From positions 124,001 to 188,000 of the forward strand of contig MFPR01000001.1 in assembly GCA_001784175.1 (NCBI GenBank): a DNA stretch of 64,000 nucleotides, read 5' to 3'. The first letter of the stretch is position 1. Each line of letters starts with the position of its first letter. Origin of the DNA: Candidatus Lindowbacteria bacterium RIFCSPLOWO2_12_FULL_62_27. GTDB lineage: Bacteria; Lindowbacteria; 2-12-FULL-62-27. Positions 32,762-41,694 of this stretch are shown piece after piece. Both the position numbers and the translations under genes were made by a program. The notes beneath the pieces are model-generated. The model was not told the DNA's origin. It worked only from the letters and a program-made list of their open reading frames with translations, and made no database searches.

Positions 32762-32974
32762 TTATCGAACCTCCGCCGAACCTTGCGGCAATCGTTTCAT
32801 AACCTTGTCCAGGGCGGCCCGAAGGTAGAACAACCCTCCGGCAACGATCAAACCCTTGGCATTCAACGCGGCGCCCGCAAAGTCTCCCATAGAAAGCGGA
32901 CTGATGACCGGCGGGGCGCTGACGATGGCCAAGAGGCCCGCAAACAGTTTCGTTCTGAATCCTGAAAGGTTCAT
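32762..32974 (-). CDS. small phage membrane protein downstream of the helicase
   Basis: 70 residues from ATG 32974 with GAGGAGGTC upstream. Hydrophobic segments LFAGLLAIVSAPPVI and LIVAGGLFYLRAAL. First gene after the replicase stop (17 bp). Confidence 0.55.
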   Translation of the reverse strand: MNLSGFRTKLFAGLLAIVSAPPVISPLSMGDFAGAALNAKGLIVAGGLFYLRAALDKVMKRLPQGSAEVR

Positions 32975-32990
32975 GACGTTTGACCTCCTC

Positions 32991-34379
32991 TCATGCGATG
33001 TTTGAAACCATTGATCTATGGTTCGGAAAGGGTTTGCAACCCTTCTCAAATGGTTCTTCAAACGATTCGAGCAACTCGGAATGAACGGTTTGTCGAATCG
33101 TTTCGCGGCGCGCCAGGCACTCCTCCAGCGTCACGTCCGGCCAGCCCCAGGAAAGGGTCGTTTCGGCGTGCTGTCCGAGCCTGGCGAGAAAGAGCAGGTT
33201 TTCCCAATCGTCGGTGAAGATGAGACAGAAGTCCCGGGCGCGCGTGATCTGAACGTACTGGGCCCGCATGGTCTCAAGGTCCTTGCGGGTCGTGTCGGCG
33301 TCGATCAGGACCGTTCCGACGGTCCGGCCCTGGGCCTTCCAGGTTGTGACGGCGTAGCCATGGTCGAACCACGGATAAAGCGCCGGATTGATTTCGACGG
33401 TCCGGCCGCCGTCGAGCCGGACGGTGAAACGGTCCCGGCCGATATCGGCCACCGTTCCGGTGAAGCCGTTTCGGAGATTCAGGCGGCCGTAGAGGTTCTT
33501 CGTGCAGACGATGCGGTCGCCCGGCAAAATCTCCACGTCGAATTCGGAGCGCTTGCGCCTCGCGCGAAACTTCACGGCCGCGCGGCGCAGACGCAGGGGG
33601 AAAAGCTTTTCGCGGATCCGGCGGTTGATCTCCATGCACGAAAGGGCCGAAGGAGAAATGACAAGCATCCCGGGCCGAAAGAGGCGCGCGATTTCGGCCC
33701 ACCGTTCCTCCGGCGGCCCGATCTCGCGGACCCAGCCGAGGTCCCGAAGCGCGCCCAAAGACGCCGGCATGTTTCGCGCGCGGGCCAGGTCGCAGGCGTG
33801 ACGCAGACCTGAATGACGCTGTCTGAAATTTTCGTGCAGTTCCACAAGGACGCCGGCGCCGCGCGCGAAGTCGCAAAGGTTCGTGAAGGGATCGCCGGCC
33901 GTCAGGGGCGTCAGCTGCGAGGGATCGCCGATCAACAGGAGATTCATGCCGAGCCGTTCGCATACCCGGGTCAGGCGCGCCATGTCGGTTATGCCGATCA
34001 TCGAGCTTTCATCGACGACGATGAGCATGGAATCGGCGGACCGGCGGCGCTTGATGCCCTCGTAATAGGCGAGGAAAGCGGCGAGCGTCACGGCGGGGAT
34101 GCGGCTTTCCTCGTGCAGGTTGGCCGCCGCGGCGCCGGTGGGCGCCACGCCGCGGATCTTCCATCCCCGCGGTAGAAGTATCTGACGCAACACGTCGACC
34201 AGATACGTCTTTCCGGAGCCGGCGTCTCCACGCCAGCACATGAAAGTTTCGTTCTGCGCCGTCAGCGATTGAACGGTATAGATAAGGGCTTTTTTCTGGT
34301 CCCCTGTAAGATTATGTAGACTTTCCTCAAGCTCCAATCCCGCAAGGAGCTTGCGGAACGCTACTTCCCATAACGCATA
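32991..34379 (-). CDS. TraI/RecD-type SF1 helicase, C-terminal half of the split replicase
   Basis: 462 codons read from the Xer core. SF1 motifs: GDAGSGKT (Walker A), VVDESSMI (II), GDPSQLTPL (III), ENFRQ (IV-like), TWKAQGRTVGTVLIDA (V) and VQITRARD (VI). In the integrated state an in-frame TAA from the host XerD arm (34382-34380) stands just before the core, and the first usable start is TTG 34337, without a good ribosome-binding site. In the circular element the frame is fed by the relaxase ORF (23369 joins 34379). It would unwind DNA during rolling-circle type replication. Confidence 0.85.
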   Translation of the reverse strand, partial: YALWEVAFRKLLAGLELEESLHNLTGDQKKALIYTVQSLTAQNETFMCWRGDAGSGKTYLVDVLRQILLPRGWKIRGVAPTGAAAANLHEESRIPAVTLAAFLAYYEGIKRRRSADSMLIVVDESSMIGITDMARLTRVCERLGMNLLLIGDPSQLTPLTAGDPFTNLCDFARGAGVLVELHENFRQRHSGLRHACDLARARNMPASLGALRDLGWVREIGPPEERWAEIARLFRPGMLVISPSALSCMEINRRIREKLFPLRLRRAAVKFRARRKRSEFDVEILPGDRIVCTKNLYGRLNLRNGFTGTVADIGRDRFTVRLDGGRTVEINPALYPWFDHGYAVTTWKAQGRTVGTVLIDADTTRKDLETMRAQYVQITRARDFCLIFTDDWENLLFLARLGQHAETTLSWGWPDVTLEECLARRETIRQTVHSELLESFEEPFEKGCKPFPNHRSMVSNIA

Positions 34380-34390
34380 TTATGTAAACT
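34362..34390 (+). other. attR: intact dif-like Xer site at the right end of the element
   Basis: ACTTCCCATAA (34363-34373), CGCATA, TTATGTAAACT (34380-34390): a 28-bp site with the two 11-bp arms and 6-bp centre of a dif site, very near the Bacillus dif arms. It is intact on both sides, so chromosome dimer resolution should still work. Left of the element host genes run on +, right of it mostly on -, as expected around the terminus. Confidence 0.85.
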
Positions 34391-34408
34391 AGCCCCGAGG
34401 GCGTTTTT

Positions 34409-35390
34409 TTACGCCCACCGCGAGGAAAACCAGCACGCCGAACAATGGCTCGGCGCGAACGCCTCGATCGGCGGCTCAGCCTCAGCGCACTTCAGCTCAG
34501 CATGGAGGCAACGCGTGTGGAACCGGCAGCCGGAGGGGGGGTCGGCCGGCGAGGGGATCGAGCCTTTGAGAACAATCCTCTCTTTTCGGGCCGCCGGGTC
34601 CATCGACGGGATGGCCGATATGAGCGCCCGCGTGTATGGATGCAGGGGCCGTGCATAGAGACGGCTGCGGTCTGCCAGCTCCATGATTTTCCCCAAATAC
34701 AGGACCGCCACCCTGTCCGAGATGTGCTGAACGACCGACAGGTCGTGCGAGATAAACACCATGGTCAATCCGAACTTGCGCCGCAGGTCCGTCAGAAGAT
34801 TCAGGATTTGCGCCTGGATCGACACGTCCAGCGCCGATACCGGCTCGTCGGCGATGACCAGGTCCGGCCGGACGATGAGCGCCCGCGCGATGGCGATCCT
34901 CTGGCGCTGGCCGCCTGAAAACTCGTGGGGGAACCGCGCCATGTGTTCGGCCGCAAGACCGACCTGCTCGAGCATGCCGGCCACGCGGCGCGCGCGTTCG
35001 GCGCGCGGGAGAGACTCGTGGATTCGCAGCGGCTCCGACAGAATGTCGTAGACCGTCATTCGCGGATTGAGGGACGAGTAGGGATCCTGAAAAATGATCT
35101 GGACCCTCGACCGGAACGGCCGAAAGGCGCGGCGCGAGAGGCCGGTGAGTTCCGCGCCGTTGAACCGGATGGACCCGGCCGACGGCCGGGCCAGGCCGAC
35201 GATCGCGCGCCCCAGGGTCGATTTTCCGCTCCCGGATTCTCCCACCAGCCCGAGAACCTCCCCCCGCCGGACGGATAGACTCACACCGTCGAGCGCCTTC
35301 ACCACGCCGATCAGTTTGGGGCGCAGCATTCCTTTCAATAATGGAAAATGGACTTTGAGGTCCTGGATTTCGAGCAACGCCGCTTCCGCT

Positions 35391-35404
<14 letters not shown>
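34409..35404 (-). CDS. oppF: oligopeptide ABC transporter ATP-binding protein OppF
   Basis: 331 residues from ATG 35404. Walker A GLVGESGSGKSTLGRAI, Q-loop FQDPYSSLNPR, signature EFSGGQRQRIAIARAL, Walker B DLVIADEPVSALD, H-loop FISHDLSVV, and the oligopeptide/dipeptide C-terminal motif with PPSGCRFHTRC. It powers peptide import with OppD. It overlaps oppD by 14 bp. Confidence 0.95.
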
Positions 35405-36440
<1,036 letters not shown>

Positions 36441-36443
36441 GAA

Positions 36444-37304
36444 TCAATCCGCCCGGTACTTCGGATCGAGCGCGTCGCGGAGGCCGTCGCCCAGGAAATT
36501 GAGCGAAAAAAGCGTGAGCGACAGAAAAAATCCCGGAAACAGAATCAGCCACGACTCCAGTTCCATGTGCTTCACGCCCTCGGCGATCAGAATGCCCCAC
36601 GAACAGTTCGGCGGCTGAACGCCCAGGCCCAGGAAACTCAAAAACGCCTCCTCCAGCATCACCGCCGGCACCGTCAGCGTCGCGTAGACGATGATCGGGC
36701 CCAGCACGTTCGGGACGAGATGCCGAAACACGATGCCGGGCGTGCTCACGCCCATCGCCACCGCCGCTTCCACGAACTCCTTCTGCTTCAGCGTCAGCAC
36801 CTGGCCCCGGACGATGCGCGCCGTGGTCAGCCACTGCACGCAGCCCAGCGCGACGAAGAGATTGACGATGTTGCGGCCGAAATAAACCATGAGAATGATG
36901 ACGAAAAAAATGAACGGCAGTGAATACAGAATGTCGACCAACCGCATCATCACCGCGTCCCACCGGCCGCCCAGGTATCCGCTCACGGCGCCGTAGGTGA
37001 TGCCGATGATCATGCTGACGAGCGTGGCAAGGAGCCCGACCACGAGCGAGATGCGGCTGCCGTAGAGCATCCGCGTCAGAAGGTCGCGGCCGAGCGAGTC
37101 GGTGCCGAAGAGGTGCGCCCTCGTGGGCGGCGACGCGCCGAGATTGAGGTCCTGCTCGTCATACGCGTAGGGGGAGATCCAGGGTGTCAAGGCGGCCGCG
37201 ACCAGGAGCGCCCCGGTCACGCACAGACCCAGCACGGCCGCGCGATTCTGCAGGAGCCGCCGGCGCGCGTCCGCCCAGAGACTTTCGCCTTGTCCCCTAG
37301 TCAT
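36444..37304 (-). CDS. oppC: oligopeptide ABC transporter permease OppC
   Basis: 286 residues, OppC_N anchor then the permease domain with six segments in all and the EAA loop FVEAAVAMGVSTPGIVFRHL. Signature HLFGTDSLGRDLLTRMLYG is typical of OppC/DppC. It overlaps oppB by 8 bp. Confidence 0.95.
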   Translation of the reverse strand: MTRGQGESLWADARRRLLQNRAAVLGLCVTGALLVAAALTPWISPYAYDEQDLNLGASPPTRAHLFGTDSLGRDLLTRMLYGSRISLVVGLLATLVSMIIGITYGAVSGYLGGRWDAVMMRLVDILYSLPFIFFVIILMVYFGRNIVNLFVALGCVQWLTTARIVRGQVLTLKQKEFVEAAVAMGVSTPGIVFRHLVPNVLGPIIVYATLTVPAVMLEEAFLSFLGLGVQPPNCSWGILIAEGVKHMELESWLILFPGFFLSLTLFSLNFLGDGLRDALDPKYRAD

Positions 37305-38214
37305 ACCTGACCCGCGGATCCAGCCACGCGTACGCGATGTCGACGAGGATGTTCATCGCGAGGATGAACACGGCGTAAAACAGGGCCGTGCCCATGACCA
37401 TCGTGTAGTCGCGGTTCAGCGCGCTCTGAACAAAAAAACGGCCCAGACCCGGAATGTCGAAAATCAGCTCGATCACCAATGACCCCGTCGCAATGCCGGC
37501 GATCGCCGGGCCCAAAAACGAAACCGTCGGCAATATCCCGCCCCGCAACGCGTGCCGCAAAATCACCACGCGCTCCGGCAGGCCCTTCGCGCGCGCCGTC
37601 CGGATGTAGTCCTGCCGCAGGACCTCCATCATGCCGCCGCGCGTCAGCCGCGCGATGTAGGCGGCGTAAATCGCGCCCAGCGTCAGCGCGGGCAGGATCC
37701 GGTCCTGCGCCGTCTCCCAGCCCGCCACGGGCAGCCAGCCGGTCGTGAGAGAAAAAACGAGGACCAAAAGCGGGCCGAGGACGAAGTTCGGCGTGCACAC
37801 GCCCACCATCGCGAGCGACATGACCCCGTGGTCCTTCCAGGTGGCGGGATAGAGCGCCGCGATGATTCCGGCGCCGATCCCCAGCGTCAGCGCGACGAGG
37901 ATCGCCCAGAACGCAAGTTCGAGCGAGACCGGAAAGGCCGCGGCGATGATTTCGTTGACGGTGCGATTGGCGTACTTGAACGAGGGCCCGAGGTCCAGCA
38001 CGAGGAGCGAGCCCATGTACCGGAGGTACTGCGCGCCGAGCGGCTCGTCGAGGTGATACTTGGCCTCGATATTTTTCAGAATATCCGGCGGCAGGCTCTT
38101 GTCCTGGTCAAAGGGCCCGCCCGGGGCGAGGCGGATCATGAAAAACGTGAGGGTCGCGACGATCCAGAGCACGGGGACCGCCCCGACAAGACGCTTCAGC
38201 GCGTATGCGGCCAC
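37297..38214 (-). CDS. oppB: oligopeptide ABC transporter permease OppB
   Basis: 305 residues from GTG 38214 (VAAYALKRLVGAVPVLW), the normal OppB N-terminus. EAA loop YIRTARAKGLPERVVILRHA and C-terminal LDPRVRYD. The frame extends further upstream but that part is not OppB-like and overlaps the DUF4202 gene. Confidence 0.94.
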   Translation of the reverse strand: MAAYALKRLVGAVPVLWIVATLTFFMIRLAPGGPFDQDKSLPPDILKNIEAKYHLDEPLGAQYLRYMGSLLVLDLGPSFKYANRTVNEIIAAAFPVSLELAFWAILVALTLGIGAGIIAALYPATWKDHGVMSLAMVGVCTPNFVLGPLLVLVFSLTTGWLPVAGWETAQDRILPALTLGAIYAAYIARLTRGGMMEVLRQDYIRTARAKGLPERVVILRHALRGGILPTVSFLGPAIAGIATGSLVIELIFDIPGLGRFFVQSALNRDYTMVMGTALFYAVFILAMNILVDIAYAWLDPRVRYD

Positions 38215-38222
38215 GGCCGGTC

Positions 38223-38807
38223 TCAGCCCAAGGCTTTCCGGATCAGCGCCTGGCCGGCCTCCGACAGCGGCAAATCCAGCGCGATCTTCCGGGCGCGCTC
38301 GCTCATCTTTCCCAGCGTGCCTTTCAGAATCCGCACGGTCTTGGGCTCGTCCCACTCGCTCAGGTAGGCGTGGAACTTCGTTTCAAGGAAGGTCAGGCAG
38401 TCCGCATCCTCCAGCGCCTGCGCCTCCGGGTCGGCCGGGAAGTTTTTCATGAAGATGAGCGCCTCGACCTTCGCGAGGACGTCGTCGCCAAAGCCCGCGT
38501 CTCTCAGAATGTCCGACGCCGCCTTCGCGTGAAACGCCTGCAGCGCTTTTCGCCATCTGTGATAGCCGGCCGTCGTTTTCGGATACGTGTCGCGCGGGAT
38601 CTCCCACCGGCGCAGCGCGTTGCACCGCGCGGCCAGCCGAAGCTCGGCCGACGCGGCCGGCGCCAGCTTCTCGATCCACCCGGACACCTTGATTGCGTGC
38701 AGATATTCCCGCGGGTGGCTTTGGCCGTCGAATTCGGCCGTGCGGGGGTCCCGGCGGTTTTCTTCGTCGAACCGGCGGATCGCCGATTCGAACGGGTCAG
38801 AACGCAT
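38223..38807 (-). CDS. DUF4202 family protein
   Basis: 194 residues from ATG 38807. Conserved phrases DPRTAEFDGQSHPREYLHA, RRWEIPRDTYPKTTAGYHRW and FMKNFPADPEAQALEDADCL match the DUF4202 family, whose biochemical role I do not know. The His and Asp residues (YHRWR, EDADCL) suggest an HD-like hydrolase, but this is only a hint. It overlaps the MBL-cNMP gene by 11 bp and precedes oppB by 8 bp. Confidence 0.8.
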   Translation of the reverse strand: MRSDPFESAIRRFDEENRRDPRTAEFDGQSHPREYLHAIKVSGWIEKLAPAASAELRLAARCNALRRWEIPRDTYPKTTAGYHRWRKALQAFHAKAASDILRDAGFGDDVLAKVEALIFMKNFPADPEAQALEDADCLTFLETKFHAYLSEWDEPKTVRILKGTLGKMSERARKIALDLPLSEAGQALIRKALG

Positions 38808-41043
38808 GTTTGGAGCGCGCGCCGCTTCTTTTGCCGCCTCCGAAAACATATTCGTGGTCCATGAGCCGATAATGGAGACCTGGATTGCGGTTCAGAAAAT
38901 CCTTCAGGTCCGACCCGCCGACCCGGTAGGCTTCGACCACGCCATGGCTGACGAAGCCGAGCTTGGACGGTTTCTGATTGAAGAGGCCGACGGCATCGCC
39001 CGCGAAATCTCCGGTGGAAAGCCGGCAGACGGTCTTCCTCGCCTGCAGCGCGTTCACCTGCCCGCGGCGGACAATGAAGGCGGCGGTCGGCACGGCGCCC
39101 GGGCGCTGCAAGTGGGTCCGCGGGCCGCAGTCCCACGGCTCGAGGATGTGTTCGAGCTGTGTCTTCTGCGTGGTCGACAGCCGTGAAAAAATCCGGCTCT
39201 CCGACAGGAGGTCCCACGATCCCGTGGACCGCACGCGGGCGAGGCGGATGAGGCGGGTGGCGACGGTCGTGCCCCGGATGAAGTGATGAAAATCATGTTC
39301 GGTCAGCGTCAGGAGCTGCACGTCGGTCTTCGCGTAGAGGCTGGACCTCCGAGCCTGCTTGAGCAGGATCGTGGTCTGGCCGAAATAATCGTACGCATCG
39401 TACACGATCGACCGGCCCTCGTACCGGAGCTCCACCTGGCCGGACATCACGATGTAAAATTTCTGCGGCTCGATTTCCCGCCGCTCGGCGAGGGAAACGG
39501 CGTCGCCCGACTTGTACGATTCGATCTTCGCCATCGCCAGAAATTCCTTGGCCTTCTCGATCGGGAAATCCGTAAAGAGGTCCACCCGCGACAGCGCGTC
39601 CAGCGTCTTCACCGCCTCCGTCCTATACGACGGCCGGACCGGCAGGGACATCGTGTTTTCGACGCCGCGGTCGGCGCGCCGGAGGCCGCTGGACGGCGGA
39701 ATGTCGCGCATGTCGGTGTGGAGGAGACGCAGGCGTTTTTTCACGTCGTCCGGGAGCTTCGCGAGAACCGACGCGGGCGTGTGCAGGGGCGGCACGCCGG
39801 CTTCGTGAAATATCATGTCGAAATGCCAGGGGAAGTCCAGCAGGCTGCTCATCCGGTCGCGGCTCATGACACCGGTCTCGTGCATTTTCTGGATCCGCTC
39901 CGGATCGTAGAGCGTGTCGGACGAATACACGAGACTGTTGCCTTCGAAAAATACCTGAAAGCCGATCGTCGGGATCGAATGCAGGGAATAATTGCACCAG
40001 ACCTCCGCGCCGCCGATCCGGTTCGGCCGGCCCAGCGACAGGGGATGAAAATCGAACAGGTCATAGAGATTGACGGCGGGCAGATCGGTCAGCGCGACGG
40101 CCTTGCGGATGAAGCTCTTGAAAATGGTCGGCGTCGTGTAGAGCGTGATTTTGGTTTCCTGAAAACATTTCTGCAAGACCCCGGCGTCATGGTCGGCGTG
40201 ACAGTGCGTCAGAAGCAGGCCCTGGATGTGCTTGGGATTGATGTTGAACGATTCCAGTACGCGCGTGCTGTTGGCCGGCGGATCGACCATGATCCCGCGG
40301 TGGTTCACCCAGAGCACAAACCCGGACGTCGGTTCGGTCGCATCGAACCCGTGCGACGCGCCCAGGCAGGTAACGCCGAACAGCGGCGGCTCGAAGGATT
40401 GCGGCGTGTCGGGCGGGGGTTCGATCTGCGGCGCGAGGAGCGATTCGGGAACCTCCGTCCTCCGGTCTCCGTCCCGGACCCCTACGGCGTTTTTCCCACG
40501 CCTCACGGTGACCGCATGCCCCTTGGCCACCGGCGTTTCGCCGTCGGGCCGCAACTCCACGAACGTGACGAGATCCTCCATCTGCATGAGGTCGCCGCCC
40601 TTGAAGGGGTTCCGCCGGAAATAGTCCATCTCGCGCTTCAGGTCCGGCAGGCCGAACGGGACCGTGTCGCGCGGATAGTCGGCGGTGAGGTCGATCGTTT
40701 CGGGCCCGAAGACCGACTCGCGCAGGACCTCCTCGGCGCGCGCGCGCTGGGATTTCTCGCAGACAATGACCGTCTTTCGTTTCAGCACGAAAAAATTGAA
40801 ATAGACCGGAAACTCAAGCTCCGCCAAACTCACGCCCCATTCCTCGCGGTAGAGCCGGGAGGGCAATATATATATGGAGGGGACGCTGAAATCGTAGCGC
40901 ATGCTGTCTTTGATCGTTTCCGGCGGGGAACCTATCTGAACCGGGCCGGCGCTGGTCATGACGACGGCGCCACCGCGCTTCAGCTGGATGATCTCTCCCA
41001 ATTTTCGAGCAAAGCCGCTGGCCGCCCCTTTCGAGTCCGACAT
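38797..41043 (-). CDS. metallo-beta-lactamase-fold hydrolase fused to two cNMP-binding domains
   Basis: 748 residues from ATG 41043. An N-terminal ~220-residue region without recognised domain is followed by an MBL domain with the metal motif H280-C-H282-A-D284-H285 and later SSDTLYDPERI and FHEAG. The last ~260 residues hold two cyclic-nucleotide-binding-like domains (DLFTDFPIEKAKEFLAMAK; ILEPWDCG onward). Similar MBL-cNMP fusions exist in gliding and sporulating bacteria. A cNMP-gated hydrolase or phosphodiesterase is inferred; the substrate is unknown. The second cNMP domain lacks a clear phosphate-binding cassette. Confidence 0.8.
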   Translation of the reverse strand: MSDSKGAASGFARKLGEIIQLKRGGAVVMTSAGPVQIGSPPETIKDSMRYDFSVPSIYILPSRLYREEWGVSLAELEFPVYFNFFVLKRKTVIVCEKSQRARAEEVLRESVFGPETIDLTADYPRDTVPFGLPDLKREMDYFRRNPFKGGDLMQMEDLVTFVELRPDGETPVAKGHAVTVRRGKNAVGVRDGDRRTEVPESLLAPQIEPPPDTPQSFEPPLFGVTCLGASHGFDATEPTSGFVLWVNHRGIMVDPPANSTRVLESFNINPKHIQGLLLTHCHADHDAGVLQKCFQETKITLYTTPTIFKSFIRKAVALTDLPAVNLYDLFDFHPLSLGRPNRIGGAEVWCNYSLHSIPTIGFQVFFEGNSLVYSSDTLYDPERIQKMHETGVMSRDRMSSLLDFPWHFDMIFHEAGVPPLHTPASVLAKLPDDVKKRLRLLHTDMRDIPPSSGLRRADRGVENTMSLPVRPSYRTEAVKTLDALSRVDLFTDFPIEKAKEFLAMAKIESYKSGDAVSLAERREIEPQKFYIVMSGQVELRYEGRSIVYDAYDYFGQTTILLKQARRSSLYAKTDVQLLTLTEHDFHHFIRGTTVATRLIRLARVRSTGSWDLLSESRIFSRLSTTQKTQLEHILEPWDCGPRTHLQRPGAVPTAAFIVRRGQVNALQARKTVCRLSTGDFAGDAVGLFNQKPSKLGFVSHGVVEAYRVGGSDLKDFLNRNPGLHYRLMDHEYVFGGGKRSGARSKHAF

Positions 41044-41088
41044 TGGGGGCACATTGCCATGATTCCGCGCAACATTCAACGCGAAAAT

Positions 41089-41691
41089 CTATTGAGAAAA
41101 TCTATTGAGATACGCCAACCGGCCGGCGGTCCGGCGGACCTGATCGAGGTTGGCCAGCATGAGGCTCGTCGAGTCCCACGTTCCCTCGAGAAACGCGCGC
41201 CGCACGACGTCTGACAGGCAAACAGGCACGCGTTTCGTGTGGTAGCTCAGCGTCCGGTCGGCCAGCGACAGGCGGAGGCCGAGGGCCGGCGTTTGGCGGA
41301 CCGCCGCCATCAAATCGGCGATCTCGGATTCGGAGGCTGTCACCGTCGGAACGCCCATCGCGGTGCAGTTGCCGGCGAAAATCTCGGCGAAGGACTCGCC
41401 CAGCACTGCGCGGATGCCCGACCGCATGAGCGCCTGGGGCGCGTGCTCGCGGGAGGAGCCACAGCCGAAATTCTTGTTCACGATCAGGAGGCTCGCGCCC
41501 TGGAACCGGGGATCGTTGAACGGATGCGGTTTGGCGGCGCCGCGCTCGTCGAAGCGCTGATCGTAGAAAGCGTACCGGCCCATGTTCGCGAACGTGATCT
41601 CCTTCATGAACCGCGCCGGGATGATCCGGTCGGTGTCGATGTCGTTGCCCTCGACACAAATTCCGGTTCCGGCGAGCTCTGTGATCTTCAT
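41089..41691 (-). CDS. leuD: 3-isopropylmalate dehydratase small subunit
   Basis: 200 residues. The swivel-domain signature is NKNFGCGSSREHAPQAL, with DIDTDRIIPARFM near the N-terminus. With LeuC it isomerises isopropylmalate in leucine synthesis. Its end lies within a perfect 13-bp tandem duplication (41083-41108), so the last residues may be recently altered. Confidence 0.95.
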   Translation of the reverse strand: MKITELAGTGICVEGNDIDTDRIIPARFMKEITFANMGRYAFYDQRFDERGAAKPHPFNDPRFQGASLLIVNKNFGCGSSREHAPQALMRSGIRAVLGESFAEIFAGNCTAMGVPTVTASESEIADLMAAVRQTPALGLRLSLADRTLSYHTKRVPVCLSDVVRRAFLEGTWDSTSLMLANLDQVRRTAGRLAYLNRFSQ

Positions 41692-41694
41692 CCG

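Larger units (their letters stand above)
23369..34379. mobile_element. Xer-integrated tailless prophage-like element (11,011 bp)
   Basis: The distance between the two core copies is 11,011 bp. The content is a MobF-type relaxase and an SF1 helicase at the two ends, a packaging ATPase, a capsid-like protein, a lytic transglycosylase, a spike-like LamG protein, about a dozen very small and often membrane-spanning proteins, and a VapBC-like pair. All genes but the toxin-antitoxin pair lie on the minus strand. No integrase or recombinase is present, so host XerC/XerD must do the integration. The gene set fits a double-jelly-roll tailless dsDNA virus (corticovirus/autolykivirus-like); a plasmid is unlikely given ATPase, capsid-like gene and lysis enzyme. 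Confidence 0.85.

Noticed and set aside
23351-34390. element as a conjugative plasmid or ICE because of the relaxase
   Set aside because: No type IV secretion or coupling protein genes; packaging ATPase, capsid-like and lysis genes point to a virus.
34391-34420. GCCC-CGA-GGGC followed by seven T as a terminator just right of attR
   Set aside because: On + no gene ends here; on - the orientation lacks a T tract after the stem, so its function for oppF is unclear.
39283-41214. 643-codon plus-strand frame
   Set aside because: Antisense to the MBL-cNMP gene, which has intact catalytic motifs.
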